Positions 23,491-37,600 of a stretch of 64,000 nt of DNA are shown one piece after another. The translations under genes were made by a program, and so were the position numbers. The stretch comes from Oreocharis arfaki (taxonomy: Eukaryota; Chordata; Aves; Passeriformes; Paramythiidae), in the NCBI GenBank assembly GCA_013398015.1, contig VZRR01014162.1, forward strand, positions 62,001-126,000, given 5' to 3'. Under the pieces are notes generated by a model. The model was given only the letters and a program-made list of their open reading frames with translations, did not search any database and was not told the origin of the DNA. Positions within the stretch are counted from its first letter, which is position 1, and every line of letters begins with the position of its first letter.

Positions 23491-25433
23491 TCAGATATAA
23501 ACTCAGGTACTTTACAAAACAGATCACGGTGTTTGCAGAGACAAGAATACCCCAGCGTGGGCAGACAGTTGTTTACACAAAAGTGTTTTGAAAGTCACCC
23601 AGGTGTAACAGCACTGAATAGCACTTGATTCATTCCAAATTAAATAAGTATAACTGATGTGGGAGTAACAAACAGCATTTTTGTTTCCAAAATTGCTTTT
23701 AGACCTCATCTCTAAAGGATAAGGAGTTTCTTAAAAAGCACTAATGGCAAAGGAAATTACAGAGAAAGGTGACTGCGGTCCTGACCTCAACGGGAGAGTG
23801 CTATAGCACCTGGAGGGCTTTCAAAGCTGGCAGATCACGGTATAAATAATCTAATACACAGTCTGACTCAGGTAATGCCGCCTTAAGAGGATGCACCTTT
23901 ATCTCTGCCTACTCTTCCTCTCACCTTCTGTGCCTGAAGAGTAAAAATAGCAACTTTATGTATAATTTCACACCCCTAATCACTGGCCCAAGTTGCTGTT
24001 CTTGCAGCCCTGTCTCCCCACAGCATGGAAATTGATCCTGCTGCACTGCATGATGGACAAAGTTCAAGATCCACTCCCCAGCCTCCTCCCAGGTGGGATA
24101 TGGAAATGCTGGAAGGGCAGGAATGCAGCATGTACAGGGCTCATGGCCACAGGGATGGTGCTGGTAGTGGAAGTTACTCACTCACCAGCCCAGGCAGAAA
24201 CCTGGAGCATCTCCTAACAAACACCCCAATCCCAGCTCTTTTTGCAACACCTGATCTCTAATTAAAGGATTGGATGCTCCTATGGTGGGAGCTGGCTGTG
24301 TGGCACTGCTGCATAACAAACCTTTCGGAAGCTCTAGATAGGAATAATGATAATAATTCCTATCTTACAGACACAACCTTGCTCTCTTCCGCAAGGGCAA
24401 GGCTGTGCACAGCCAGCTTCTTCCTGAGACCAGAGATCTGCTCCACACCATTGTGAATTAGGATGTTCCCAGGGTGGGAATCACAGTTGCATGATAGCAA
24501 CACGGCCGTGTGGGGTTGCAGGAATCTGATGCAAGCGCTACCCTGCTTAATTCCCTGGAGACTGCTTGGCTGCTCTGATTTGCTTGCCAGAAGGGCTCTT
24601 GTGTCTGGGCCTCACTGCAGGGATGCCCTGTGTTAGTTCCTCTTCCATTTTTCACTTTTTTTNGGAAACCTCTTGTTAGGCAGGACTGAGCGTCCTTGAA
24701 AGCACCAGTTATAACAAACAACCAGGGGCAGATCCCAGGCAAACGCTGCGCGAGTCACAGGTCACAGCTGGAAGTGGTTTTAGGGGAAATTCAAAATTAC
24801 TGTCAAAAGCAGTTCTCTCTCATTTTAATTGTAATTGGTTAATCTCATTTTATTTGCCTTGCAGCTATGGCTGTGAAGCTCAGGAAACTCTCAGGGCCCC
24901 CGCTCTGCTCTCGGTTACCCTGGGAGCAATTCTGAAGTCTTCAGCAGAGTTGCTCTGGGTTTATCCTTTATGCCACTGAGACCAGAGGCCATTGCTCTGA
25001 AAAGTCCTTGGCAAAGGAAGGAATGAATGTGGCAGGCGGCTGTTCCTTTTTCAGAAATGAAACCAGACAAATGGTATTCACCGATTTAACCTTCCATGTG
25101 GCCCCTCTGCTGAGCTGCCAGCGCAGGGAGCCATGGTTTTGTGTGTGTCACTCTCTTCATCCTCTCTGGAGCTGGAGGAGAGGAGGGACGGGCAGGGCTA
25201 CAGCTGGTACTGCTGGGAAGGTGTGAACACAGAGCCAGGACAGCATCAGCTGGGAATATACCCCACGAAGCAGAAAGCCAGGGGGAGCAGTCTGCTCCTG
25301 TAGGCACGTAATGCACCGTGCACAGAGGCGTGGGCGAGCTCTCCACTAAGAGGTTAAACCTCTCCCTGCAGTACACCCAGGGCAGTGTTAGTCCAGCAGT
25401 ATCCCATCACACTGCAGAGGAAACAAACCCCTC
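23491..25433. other. Unique non-coding sequence with one ambiguous base
   Basis: No gene is recognised. A perfect 9-base inverted repeat (GATAGGAAT and ATTCCTATC, 10-base loop) lies at 24337-24364. The neighbouring AATAATGATAATAATTCC texture faintly recalls the middle of a MIR element. Position 24663 is a single N after a T run. A GATA-like TTTATCTC and a TGACTCAG motif occur near 23865-23910. Confidence 0.5.
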
Positions 25434-25645
25434 GGGATGAGCAAGACGCTGCTGCAAACACGGGGACGCGTTAACAAGCCGGCGGTGCCTGGTGAGGAGT
25501 TTGGCACAGACCCGAGCGAACACATCGAGCAGGGTGTCCAAGGCCTCTGTCTCCCCACCCTCTCCTCAGCACACGTGTGCAGTCGCATGGAATTTGCTGT
25601 TTTGACTTGCAGGCAAGTCAAAAAGCTGTCGAACAGCGATCGCAT
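25434..25645. promoter_or_regulatory. CpG-retaining segment with three clustered palindromic motifs
   Basis: About 15 CpGs persist in 210 bases of moderate GC content while the flanks are CpG-poor. The block contains the 12-base palindrome GCACACGTGTGC (25569-25580), which includes a CACGTG E-box. It also contains an inverted repeat with 11-base arms TTTTGACTTGC and GCAAGTCAAAA separated by AG (25600-25623), and the 8-base palindrome GCGATCGC (25636-25643). A 70-codon ATG-started frame (25437-25649) coincides with the block but matches no family I know. I favour a regulatory element. A small unannotated gene is the alternative. Confidence 0.4.
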
Positions 25646-28600
25646 CTAACACCACTCATCATCACCATCAATTGTTCTCCAAATGAAACAGGCCACGTCG
25701 CCAAGCAAAATGCTTGGGAAGATATTTTTCCACTGGACGTGCATCCAAAATAAATACAGGAAAATCTCCATCTCCAAGCACTTTTCCTGATTACTTTTCA
25801 TTTGAATCATTAGTAAACCTGCGATACGCACACAATAGCACAAGACTGATGAAAGCCCACTTCAACATAGTGCCCCATTTTTTTCCCAGAGATTAATCCT
25901 CTTTGTCATTCTCAGTCTATGGGAAAAACATCCCTCCAGCCTATCCAAAGCCAAAAAAAGATGTGCACATCTTCACACGTGCATTCCTTGCTACATGGAT
26001 GCTTTTTGCAGCTGGTCATTTCAGCCCTGAAGAATGCTCTGGTGGGTTCTTGCCATGGTCTGTGTAAGCCCACATTTACTGTTAAGCCTGTCTACCCTGA
26101 CATGCCATGTTGAGATGAGATCCTGTTGCTGCAGCTTTGGGATTTTGCTTCAAGGGAACACCAAGGTTCACCTTTGTGACTAAATCCCATCCCAGACAGA
26201 TTCCAAGTTTACTGCCTTGGTTTACAATGAATAGGGGCAGGGAAGAAACCCCATATCCCTGTAAGGAGTGAGAATAATGACCACCTCCACTGAGAGGTGC
26301 AAACAGGGCAGAAGCACAAGGAAAGCAGAGCTTGGAACAACAACCATGGCTTTCCCTCAATGCCTGAGTCCAGGAGCTCTTAGCACTCATCCCTTCACTG
26401 TGCTGCTCAGTGTCACTTCAGGAAGGGCCCTCCAGGCCCTCGGAGCAGGACGTGCTCATCAAGGCCGGAGCTTAGTTTTGCCAAGATCTGAATCCAAACC
26501 ACACAGAGCCTCTTAACTTCAGTGGGTCCCACCCAAATGGCCCAGGTTCACTCAAACCTCAAACCGAGACCCGTCCCAGGCTCTGTGCACAAGACCTTCT
26601 CTCTTTTTCTTTCTGCCCAAACCCCTGCCTGCAGCGGATGTCCTGGAGAACCTGGCTTGCAGCTGGAGACCATAATGAAACTTATGAAACGTTCACTCAA
26701 CTCCAGTAACCCAGAGATGGGAAAGACAAATTACAGGCCTCTAGTCCTTGGCTTCTGTGTGCTGGCATCGCCTTTGAATGTGCTAAACGCTGAGGACAAG
26801 AAATGTTCTGGTTTGCAAGAAAGCAGGCTTCCAGCCAACTGCTTCTACTTGGTGGATTTTCTAATGGATCAGCACCCATCTCTGCTGTTGTCTCCATTTC
26901 AGTGTGACAGGACAGATCAGAAGAAATGGATGCATTGGGCTATGGTACAAGCAGGTGTGACTCCAGGGATTTCCCAGGCTCCATCCCAGTCCTGGCATAC
27001 CAGACACCAGGCTGGTTACTTATTTCTCTGCAAAGCAGTGGGCAGCCCAGGGCCCTGCCTGGAGGTGACTACATGTAAATGGAAGCCATTCCCTTCAATC
27101 TATCCTGAGCTGTGCATGCAGTCGAGCCCCACTGCTTTTTGCAGCAAAGATGGGAGTGTTTAGACATGAAACAGGCCAGAAGCTGAAGCTAGGATTGTAC
27201 CACAGCTTAGAGAATCAGCATTTCCAGTATCTCCAGTCCTAATTCTTAATGTAATTTACTTTGCCCTGTTTTGGATTGCATCCTTGGCTCATTTCTAACA
27301 AGGCCTCTGCCTGGCTGTGAGAGCAGCCCACGGCTCAGGCTCTCCCTCAGCTCACTGCTGTGCTTGTTCCTGGGATGACTTGGAGCTGGTGGCCTGGCAG
27401 GCACATGTGCTGCAGTGTCACAGCCCGGGAGGCACCAAACCAGAGCGCTGTGCCGACGGGAATGTGCTGTCTGGAATGCTCTGTATGTGCTGGAAGTGCC
27501 CAGAGCGAACGCGGCTCCGTCCCCTGCAAAGGCAGAGTCACAATCGCTGCCTGAAAAGAAAAGCCCTCTCTCCTGGCCATCCGGATTCCTGTTCTGATGA
27601 GCATCCAGATTCCCAGCAGAGCTCTGCTTCACACAGCACGGCTGCCTCGGGCCTGTGCCAAGCCTGTGCCCCTGCTCACCCCGGCCAGCACGAGCTTTGT
27701 GTTTCCTCCTCCTTCCCACCCCCAACCCACTGCATTATTTCTCACAGAACAAAAATCCTGTCTCTTGCCCAGCTCTACCACCAGACCTCTAATCCTTTGG
27801 CTGTGGTGCTGGATTAAGTCTCAGACCCTGAGAAAGCACTTCCAAGGCACAGTGAAGATTTTGTTTGCGTCTAACCCATGTGCAGCTCCCAGCTGCCATG
27901 GCTGTGAAATTGTGCCTTTTCTTTTGCTTTTAAGCAGCCCATATGAAGCAAGGAAAGGAGGGCTGTTCTGAGAGACCATTCTTAATGGTCGGAAAATAAA
28001 CCCAGTATTTTTCTTGGCTTATAGAGGAAAATGGTTACCTTGATTGCAACTTGGTTCTAACACACATTTCAGACAGTAATGAAGACTGCAGATACGAGAC
28101 TTGTATAGGTTCTGTCACACAAACCTTCACAGAGGGTTTTTTCCTTTTTCTTTCCATTCTATACCCAAAACTCTGCCTGGTATAGCTAAGGACTTCTAAT
28201 GGCTCTTTGGGAAAAGGAGCTTTATCTCAGGTGCTAAAGTTGGGAGCCATCTTTTATTCTTTGCCATACTGACAAAAGGTTAATGAAACAGAGCTGGCAT
28301 TTCATCAAGGCCAGCACTGAAAATTAGGGACAGAGCTGCCATTAAAAATAACCAGATGCATGTGCTTCTACCCCTGACACACCGGTCTTGAAATATCTCC
28401 CTCTTGGGTTGTACAGCTTCCAAGGAATAGCAGGAAATTACAATTGTTACACTGGCCAGAGAATGGATTTAATTTGTACTGTTTTATCCTCCCTGTTGGA
28501 AACTATCCTCTCTTTTCTTCCACGCCAGCTAGAAAGAAAAGAAAAAAATTCAGCAAACCCAACACATTTCTGTATGAAGCCTTCCATGCAGTTGGATCAC

Positions 28601-31600
28601 AGCCTACCTTGAGGCGTGCTTGCTTCCTCTATCAAAGGTATGAACTGTTTCCCTTCTTCAGGATTTATTGTGGCACATCCACTCAGGTCATTCTACTGAC
28701 AAATTTATGGGTGCTTAATTAAAGACAGTTTGAAAACAACTGGTTGGTGAGTTCAACTGGTACACCAAGCTGATGCTAGGGGTGTAGGTGTACAGAAAAG
28801 GCTGTTTCTTGGGGGGGTAAAGAGCTGGTTAAAGGGGTTGTGCACATGCCAGGGCAAAGCCTGGTGATTACAGTTAAAGAGTCTGCAAGAGGAAAACTGA
28901 CTTTTTGGATGCAGAGGAAGGAAGAAGCTGCAGTTCAAGTAACACGTCAAACTGTCCAGGAGTGACTGTCCAAACAGAGGCTCCAGAGCCTTGGCTTGTT
29001 TGGATTAGTTCAGCAAGCATCAGATTCTTACTTAGGCAACCACATTGTGCAAGCTCAGAGAAGGAGCTGGGCAAGTTGTAAGCATGTACACAATGGTGAG
29101 GTTGCTTCAGTTGAAGATTAATTACTTGTTGAGCAACCATAATCCAAGTTATTTGATCTCCTGTCTGTACCAGAGAGAGGTTTGCATTCATCTAAGCCAC
29201 CTGTTTTCCTTAAGCAGGTACAACTCTGGGCTACGCAGGTGGAATCAGCCTTTGGAAGGACAGGTTGCTGGCCTGGATAGGCGACAAAGAGCTGCAGATT
29301 TATGAGGGATGAGCAATGATAAACCATTTTATTTTTTAAAGATTAATTTTGCACCCTTGTGACATCACGGTGGGAATATATTTGGCTCTGTTAAGGCTGG
29401 AAAGATGATTGCAGTGACTGTCTTAGCTGAGCTGTGGTGACTGCCTGTGCTGTTGGACACACACAGTACCATGCGTCAGCTCACGGCTGATTTGAGGCAC
29501 AGTGAGGCATAATGTGGTTACCCAGAGCAGAAACTGGCCTGAACCCATAGTCCAAAACCCCTTTGCTTTTTGAAAAGTACCTAGTCATGTTAATTAGCTC
29601 TGGTGGGATGGCTTTAACAGCTCATGTGGCTCCAGAGCACAGTGATCCCCAAGCTCACAGGAGGACTGAGGGTGGTTCTGAACTTAGAGATGCACGGTCC
29701 TGTTCCAGCCAGGCTCTGCTCCCCTATGGAGAGCACAGCACCAAGATCTGCACCAGAAGTGGTTTGTTACTGACTCAGGAGGGAGGAATCATAAGAATGC
29801 ATTAACAGCACAAACCTGGGAGGTCTAAAGGAGGTCAGGGAGGAGAACAGCAGCTCTGCAGCGAGGCCACGGGAAAGCACCGGAGCTGTTCTGCTCCAGT
29901 GCTCCAACCCCGAGGTGATCTGGCTGGAAGCAGATGAAAGGCGGCTGGCGAGGCATGGTGAATCACTCCTGTTGGGAGCCGTTCCCTCTTTCAGCAGGGG
30001 CTGTAGCCAAGAGCTGAAGTGACTCACGATAGCAGCATGGGCAGATGACGAGGCAGAGGATGGCACAACTCTAATCAATGCCTGTCATGGGGCCAGGCCA
30101 TGTCAGCTCCGATAGCACCCCTGGGGCAGGAGAACTGCAGCAGCATTCTTGGTGAGGCTGCCATTGCCAATGCTGTTGAGACTTTCTGGCTATCTTTTCT
30201 GCATCCTAAAGCTTTATTTTCTCTTCCTTAGAGAGGAACAGGAGCTTCCAGAAAACCTGCCTGTCTAGCTGGTTTCAGCCCTACCCTGCCAATGCAGAAT
30301 GTTGAAAGAGGGAGGATGTGGAAGGGAGAGGGGAGCAAGAGTGAGAAAGTGAAGCAAGAGAGGGAGCAAGACTTAGATGGGAGAGCACAGGGGGCAGGGG
30401 AGACAGGCTGCTGTGTTGGGGTCTGTGGCACTGCCACTCAGCCCTGGAATCAGGTGGTGATGCAGAAAGCAGTGAGAGGATGAGTGGGGAGGCAGAGGAG
30501 AGCAGAAATCCAGCAGCAGGGACATGGCTGTGGCTACGAGGCGCTGGAGTCTGATCAGGCAATCAAGCCTGGTCAAGCTGTGCCCAGAGCCCCCTCTCCT
30601 CCAGGTGCCATGCACACAGGCTGTGGCTTACAGCTCACAGGGCCACCACGAGGGGATGCAAGCACAGATGGGGGCTTGGCTGCTGTTCGTGTGATTCCTC
30701 CTGGGGGCTCCTGGCTTGACATGGGCTGCAAAAAACGCTCAGAAATTCTGTGCACCTTTACAGTGGCCTGGACAAAATTTACAGCAAGAAAAAGAGGCCC
30801 AGGAAAAGCTGTTTGCATGGTAGGTCCACACAAAGAACACTTAATCCTGGGCTTTGCTACCTGTCACAGTGCATTACACTCCCCTGCAGCTGACCCCCAC
30901 CGTGGAGCAGAGCCGCCTTCCCCAGCAGCAGGGCTGCAGTCACAGATCTGTGTTTGTATTCAGGAGGGCTCTTTCCAACACATCAGACAAATGGGGAACT
31001 CTGGGAGGTGGGGCTGAAAGTAGGCAACTGTCAAACCCTTTTATAGAAGGTCCCACAGGAATTTGTTTTCCTCCTATTTTTAAGCTGAAAAGGATCGAGT
31101 TTCACTGCAGGAAATAGTTCTTCTCCTCCTCCCTCCCACCCACCTTTCATTTTTTCTGCAGCATGTTGGAAGAGCAGGCTGCTGTCTGCCTCAGGTTTCC
31201 AAGAATCAGGCAAACTGGAATGAGAGCACTGGTTATCTGCAGCCAAGGAAGCACAGGGAGAAGAGCTGCTCCTGTCTGCAAATGCTCAGAGCCTTAGGGC
31301 ACCTTTATTGGTGAGATACACCCTTCCCCATCCCTTTTAATCAGGTTGAGATTGTAATCAGGGTTTCAGAAGAGGTTTCTGTGAAGTCCCTAGAGAAAAA
31401 ATACTCATATCCATTGAAGCTGCCCTGCTTCTTCCCCAGTAGAACAGTGTCACAGGAAGGTCCTGGGGAGGGAGTGCAATAGCCCAGGGAATCTCTTCTG
31501 CATTGTATGGCTTGCAGAGGTGGAGATTTGCAACAGCACTCAAACACAGGCCTAACTCTGCATTCCTGTTAGAAACAAACACATGCGTGCCCAGGCTCTG

Positions 31601-34600
31601 CTAACATCACAGCACAGATCCTGCACATTGATGAACCTGCACCTTTTGCAGACGCAAAACATGCATCCATGCACGGGGGCTCTGGGCAAGATGCACTTAA
31701 GCCACCAGATTCAAACCTGCAGTTCACTTCCCCTCCTATCACCGAGGATTTAGAGCAGGGGTCTAAACAACAACAGCCTGATGGACACCTTTTGATCCTC
31801 AGCATTCACAGCCCAGCGACTGCTCACCCACTCCTTCCCCATTCTGCTGGTACTGATCAGTTTTGCTCAGCAGGCACACCCACCCTTCCTTCCCTCACCT
31901 GCTCCAGCTCATTTCTCCTGTTTCCCTTCAGTGACAGTACAGACAATGCCTCCTTTGTAGGTGCTTCTACATGCCTGGTGGAAAACCTCTAGGAGACTAG
32001 CACAGTTATATCAATGAGCTCCTGTTTATTATTCCTCCTGGCATGGGATTTGCCATTACCTCTCTAGCACAGGCAATGTTTTCCATTCATCTTGTCTCAG
32101 CCAGTTGTTTGCTCGTTTGCAGCAGGGGGCTTCAGCAGAGAGAAAGCTACAATTGATGGGAAACAAAAGGCCAGGCTGCTGCCAGAAGGGGGTTTCCTCA
32201 GGGATATCCATAGCCTTAGAAATAGTTAATACAGTCTCTTTCAACAGTAGTTGTGCACACCTGTTAAAAAAGCTTTGCCTTTGGACCTGTCTTTCTGACG
32301 ACCTTTGTTGGACACCTGTTACTCAAACACTTTTTACATTCACATCCTTCCAGTGCAACCAGTATTGGGTAAATAACTTCTTCTCACTCCACTGAAGCCA
32401 GTGACTTACTCTAGAGTGTGCCAGAGGGCTGTCACTGGAGCAGGACAACCCCTCCAGTCTCAGGGCCTGATAGGTGTTTCTGGCCTGCAGAGAGATGTTA
32501 CTGTGGCTTCAAGTAAAGCCTGTCAGAGACTCATGTGCAGACCTGTTTCAAGAAAATTTACGTAGATGTCTGCTCTCATCACTTCTGTCAGAAGGGCACA
32601 AAACAACCAATTACATTTCCCAGGCATCACAAAATATGAAAGGACATTTTAAATCTAAAAATCCCACCAAGTTTTGACTTTTGCTCTGGTACAGAGATTC
32701 AGAAACACCCTCTCTGTTCATGCTAACACTGTTCTAGCAGGCATGGCCACTGCCCCGGAGCTGGGTGTGTTCCATGGATATAAAACTTGAATGGGGCTGA
32801 ATCTTTCAGTTTCCAAAAAGTCAAATGTCACAATGGCAGTTGCAGTAGTGAAGTTGCTGCTGTAACCAGCCTTCTGAAAAATACTTTGGGACTAAAAGAT
32901 TTCTGCTATCATTAGAGCCACAGTGCTTTCCCTTTCCAGACACAGAGGGGCAAGTAGGATGCTTTGCTCTAAAGGGTGTATGGTGGAAACTTGGGAGTCC
33001 TGAAAACTGAGCAGGACACACAGGACAAACTAAGGAGATCAGATCTGAGTTTGCAAAACAAACCCAGCTGGCAGAGGGAAGATGTGGACTAGAGCAGACA
33101 AAGAGTGAGAGTTCAGCTGGGGAACAGACCGCAGCTATCCTGGAGGAAGAAAGAACTTTTCCAGCCCTCCCTTCCCAACACTTTCACTGCAAAGCCTCAC
33201 AGATTTTGACCTAGAACTGCCCCTCTTCCTCCTCCACTCCTGTATGGACTGGCTGTCTGGGACATTATCTCAGCTCTGCTCAGATCCCACTGGGTTCTCT
33301 CTGCCGGCACCTCCCAGGCTCTGGTAACAGATACCTCTGAGGCAGAAGATGAAACCACCATGTTGTGGTTTCACTTCAGTTCCTTCCCTTTGGTTCACCT
33401 TCAGGAGCCAGTAGGGGCTCCTGGAAACAAATCACCCAGCCTGGCTGGAGCCCTCACCAGGGAAAGACCAAAGTCATTGCTGTTCAGACACTACAAGTCC
33501 TGGACTCTCATTAGTAGAACACTATTGCTGCCTCAATCACTCTGGTAAACCCCCACACAGCCAAGAGCTGCTTGGCAAGATTCACATGCCATGAGCACAG
33601 GGCCAGTCCCTGAGCCCTCCAAAAAAGCTGGAAGGGTGCTGCAGTCAAGCCCTTCATATTTCACATGGGCCTTGCACAGAAATGGGCACAGAGCCAGGTA
33701 CAGCCCAGCAAGCCAGGGGCTACCACCACTTCAGTGGGCCGGGAAAACCATGCACATATGGAAAGAGGCCCGTGGAAGAAAGTGAAGAATTTAGCAAGTT
33801 AGAGAAGAGAAACAACAGAAAATGCTGCTGCTGGCTAAGCATCTTCATTCAGAAGTTATTTGTAAATACAGCTCCTGCTCCTACTGTGTTTTTGCCCCTT
33901 GGCATTACAGAGGAGCTATAAATACAGGTACTGATTATGCCAAAGCCGAGGGAAGGTGCTGTAGCCTGACTTAAAATGTGGGCTGGCACCCCTGCTGTGC
34001 AGAACAAGAATGTGCTGTTCCTCCACACAGGTCTAAACATTTCAAGCCAGACAGAAGGAACAAATGCCCACAGACCTTTTTATTGTCAGGAGAGACTGGC
34101 AGGGCCTCATCTACATGCCTACAGCCCCAGAATGTCTTTCCATGAACACTTCCAGCATGCGAACCGCAGAAGAACATTTTCATCCTTGGAACAGCACTGT
34201 GGCAGGAGATTGTCCCAAGGAAGGATGTCCAGGCTTGGCTCACAGCACTGCCCAACCCTGAGCACAGTTTGGTTTTCTTGCAGGAGAAGGCAGGCAGTGA
34301 GGGGCTAGATCCTCTCTCCAGTTCAACCTTCGGAGCATCCACACAGCTCAGTGTTGCTTGAACCAAATGCCAGCCTTGCAAGGGGAATGGGATCCCCATG
34401 GGATCTGTACAGGCACTTTGGAGCAATTCAGAAGGTTAGCACCATGAGCAGGAACATACCTGTAAATGGCACGGGCAGAAAAATGGGCTTTTGTGTGTCT
34501 GCCTGCGTGCAGTAGGTTCTCACTGATAATGCTGTCTGGATTTGCAACTGTCTAGACAATGGGAAAATTAGCATCACGAAACTGGATAGTTTTGTGAAAT

Positions 34601-37600
34601 GCCCAGCCAAATATCTGGGAAATATTTTTGTAATGGTTCTCCTCAGAGGGAGATATGAGCCTGAGCTGTCCATTAGAGATGCAGCTCTTTTGTCTTGCAT
34701 TCTGGTGAGGGATGGAGGGGTTTTACTGAGCCTGCTGGGCCTCATCTGCCATGGTTTCCAGCCAGACACCAGTGCTACTGTGGATGAAAATAAGCCCACA
34801 GCACAACCATGGCAAATGAGCTTTCTGTAGGTTGGAGCTGCTGCTTTTCTGGCACAGAAAGGGAATTTCATCCTAAGAGCTAGAGGCTGGGACTGTATGA
34901 ACAGTGGTTTATCTCTGGAGACAAACAACTAGAGGCCAGTGTCTCCCCAGCCTGTTTTACAGCCTGTGGTTAAGTCCAAAGGATTTCTGGGCTTCAGGGT
35001 AAGAGCTCACAGAGAGCAAACAAAACTCACTCTGAGCCTCTTGCCTGGAGCCCCAGAGGCACAGGGCTTGGAGATGCACAGGGATCTCTCTTTCTCTCAC
35101 CCTGGACAAGATGAAGCAGCAGCCAGGACTGTGCTCACAGCTGAGCTGGGAAGTGCTTTGTCTCCACGGCCACTCTTCCATAGAGCTGTAAGACCAAGTT
35201 CTACCAAGGTTGTACTTGCTCCCATAGCAACCTCAGAAGCTCTGTTCCAGCTGGGCAGAGGAAGCAGAAGGAGGCACGTCATGCCTTTCCTCAAATGACA
35301 GGTAAATGAGATTCTTGGAGCATCTCCATTCTGTGAGGAAACTGGAATAAGTTCAGACCTTCGTGGTCCTTGGGAGCCCCTACACAAAGGTAACAAACCT
35401 GCCACAGCTGAGCCCTTCTCAGAAAGGCACCAAAGTCCACCAGGAGAGAATGCCAGATCCACAAGATGGGGAAAAGCAATACACAGTTGAGGAAAGAAAA
35501 AATAAAACCCATCTCCAAAGACATGCTCCATTAATGACTCAGGACAATACATCAACACCTTCCATTGCTTCTCTGAAAAGCTTCAAAAAAGGCAGGGAAG
35601 ACCAGACAACAGGCACCTCATCTTTTTAGAGCAAAGATGTTATCTTCTGCTGGCAGGGAAGAGCTGTCAATTCATCTGAGGACAGCAGAGTATAAGTAGC
35701 AGTTCAATATTATTGATGATTGTCAGCCAGGGAATGTTTGGCTTGGTTTAGCTTGTGGGAGACCTTGAAAACTTGCTCCAAGCTTTCAGTGGATATGTTA
35801 GAGAAATAAACAGATTAATATTTGCAAGCCCTGCACAGATTCCAGGAAAATGTGGTGCTTAGACTGGGGGCTTCTCCCCATGAACAGCAGTGGAGGCTTT
35901 TGTTCACAGTGTCAACAGTGACAACCAAGGGGCTGGATGCAAAACACAGAAGGAATTTTAATGCAGAAGCTGAAGCTGCCTTTGGTCAGTTTTACAGAGA
36001 ACTTGCATTTTCATCTGTGAGGGACTGTGTGATGTGCCTGGATACTGTTCAGCAACAGCTAAACGAGTCCCTTGGAAGAGGGCTGTGTTGTGGCATGGGG
36101 TTTTCAAACAGCAGACCTGCTCGTCCAAGGAAGGAGAGCCCAGTGAGGGTGGTTCTGGCAGCACAGCCAGAGGCACACTGGTGCTAACCAGAAAGTGCCA
36201 GAGCATCACATTCCTGCTGGGATAGGGGCAGCCTGGCTGAGGAGGGCTTGAAGCTGATGCATTTCTGCAGAACACTCACAGGAGGGAGTTTAAAGAGAAG
36301 CCGGAGCAGAGGATGGAGCTGGCAGCCTTTCCTGTGGCATGGGGACACTGCTGATCCACAGCCAAGGAGGTAAGTCTTCAAAATACAGTGCAACATGCAG
36401 GAAACAATTGCCACATGTGGTGCATTCAGACAGGTCTCTGTGTGCCTGGGAGGTGTATGGTAAGACCCAGACGAGACACTGGGGGTAGAAATAGGTGTCC
36501 CTCTCTGGCAGGGCACAGCTCAGGCTCTTAAAAAGGCTGAAAGAGACAGGTTTGTGGGGTGTGCTGTACATGAGAATCTTCCCTTCACTGATCCCGTCAT
36601 GGCTTTTGGCAGTCTGGAAGGCAGAAATCAATACCTGCTAATTACAGTTAATCTGGCCTAGCTGAAGTTGTTCTGACTCTCAGAGACAGCACAATAGAGA
36701 ATGTTGGGTTCTTTAAACAGCTGTCATGTAAACTGTACTGCACGTCACTCTTCTGAAGTCAGCAGAAAAAAGCTGACTAAGATGAAACCAGTCATCAGGG
36801 GGCTCAAAATCTGAGCTGAGCTGGTCCATTTTAAGGAAATGGTGAGTGTCTGGTCTGTGTGCTTAAATGCCTCAAAACCAATAGCCACTCTGGGGAAAAA
36901 GCTCTTGGCTCCTTCACTAGCCCTGATTTTTGATGAGGTGACCCAATACAGTGAGACACGTGACAGAGCAGCACCATAAGGAACACAACCTGGGTGTAGA
37001 AGCTAGGCCAGAAGCAAAACAGGTGAATACAATCTAGTGCCCAGTTGGTTTGCAATACTTGGGGTGAGCTCAGTTGTCCCAAAGTGTTGTACTTTGATTA
37101 GCCCTGTATGCTCAGGATTTTAAACAGGAAGGCGGTTTTGCTCTTGAGATAGTGCAGAAGCAGTTCAGAGAAATAAAAGCCTCTGTTCCCCCATTTTATG
37201 TCAGAGGAAGATATTAATTAATACCCTTCATATCCTATTGAAAGAATTTCCTACCTATGACAAAATAACAGCACCATAAAGTTAACATTTTTGTGCTGCA
37301 GATTCTGTTGTTTGACTTTCCTGAGCTATTTCCTTGCCCCCATCCATCACAACCCTGACTGGATAATTCCACCCCCCCCTCCAGTTTTTGTAGAAGTAAT
37401 CTTTTCAGTTTTGTGAAGTTGATCTTGGCTCATGGCACACATCCCACATCTGTTTTCCTAGGCCTTACTGTTTGACTCAGAATGATTGCATTTTAACTTC
37501 ATCCCCCCACTGCTACTGTCAAGTGTAAAACCCAAACTAAGCACTCCCACCACCCCCAGGGCGTACCTGATGTCTGGGGAGGCACATGTCCCCTCACCTC

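Noticed and set aside
24124..24146. String resembling the miR-103/107 mature sequence
   Set aside because: It lacks an internal base of the mature RNA, and I saw no complementary arm to form a precursor hairpin.
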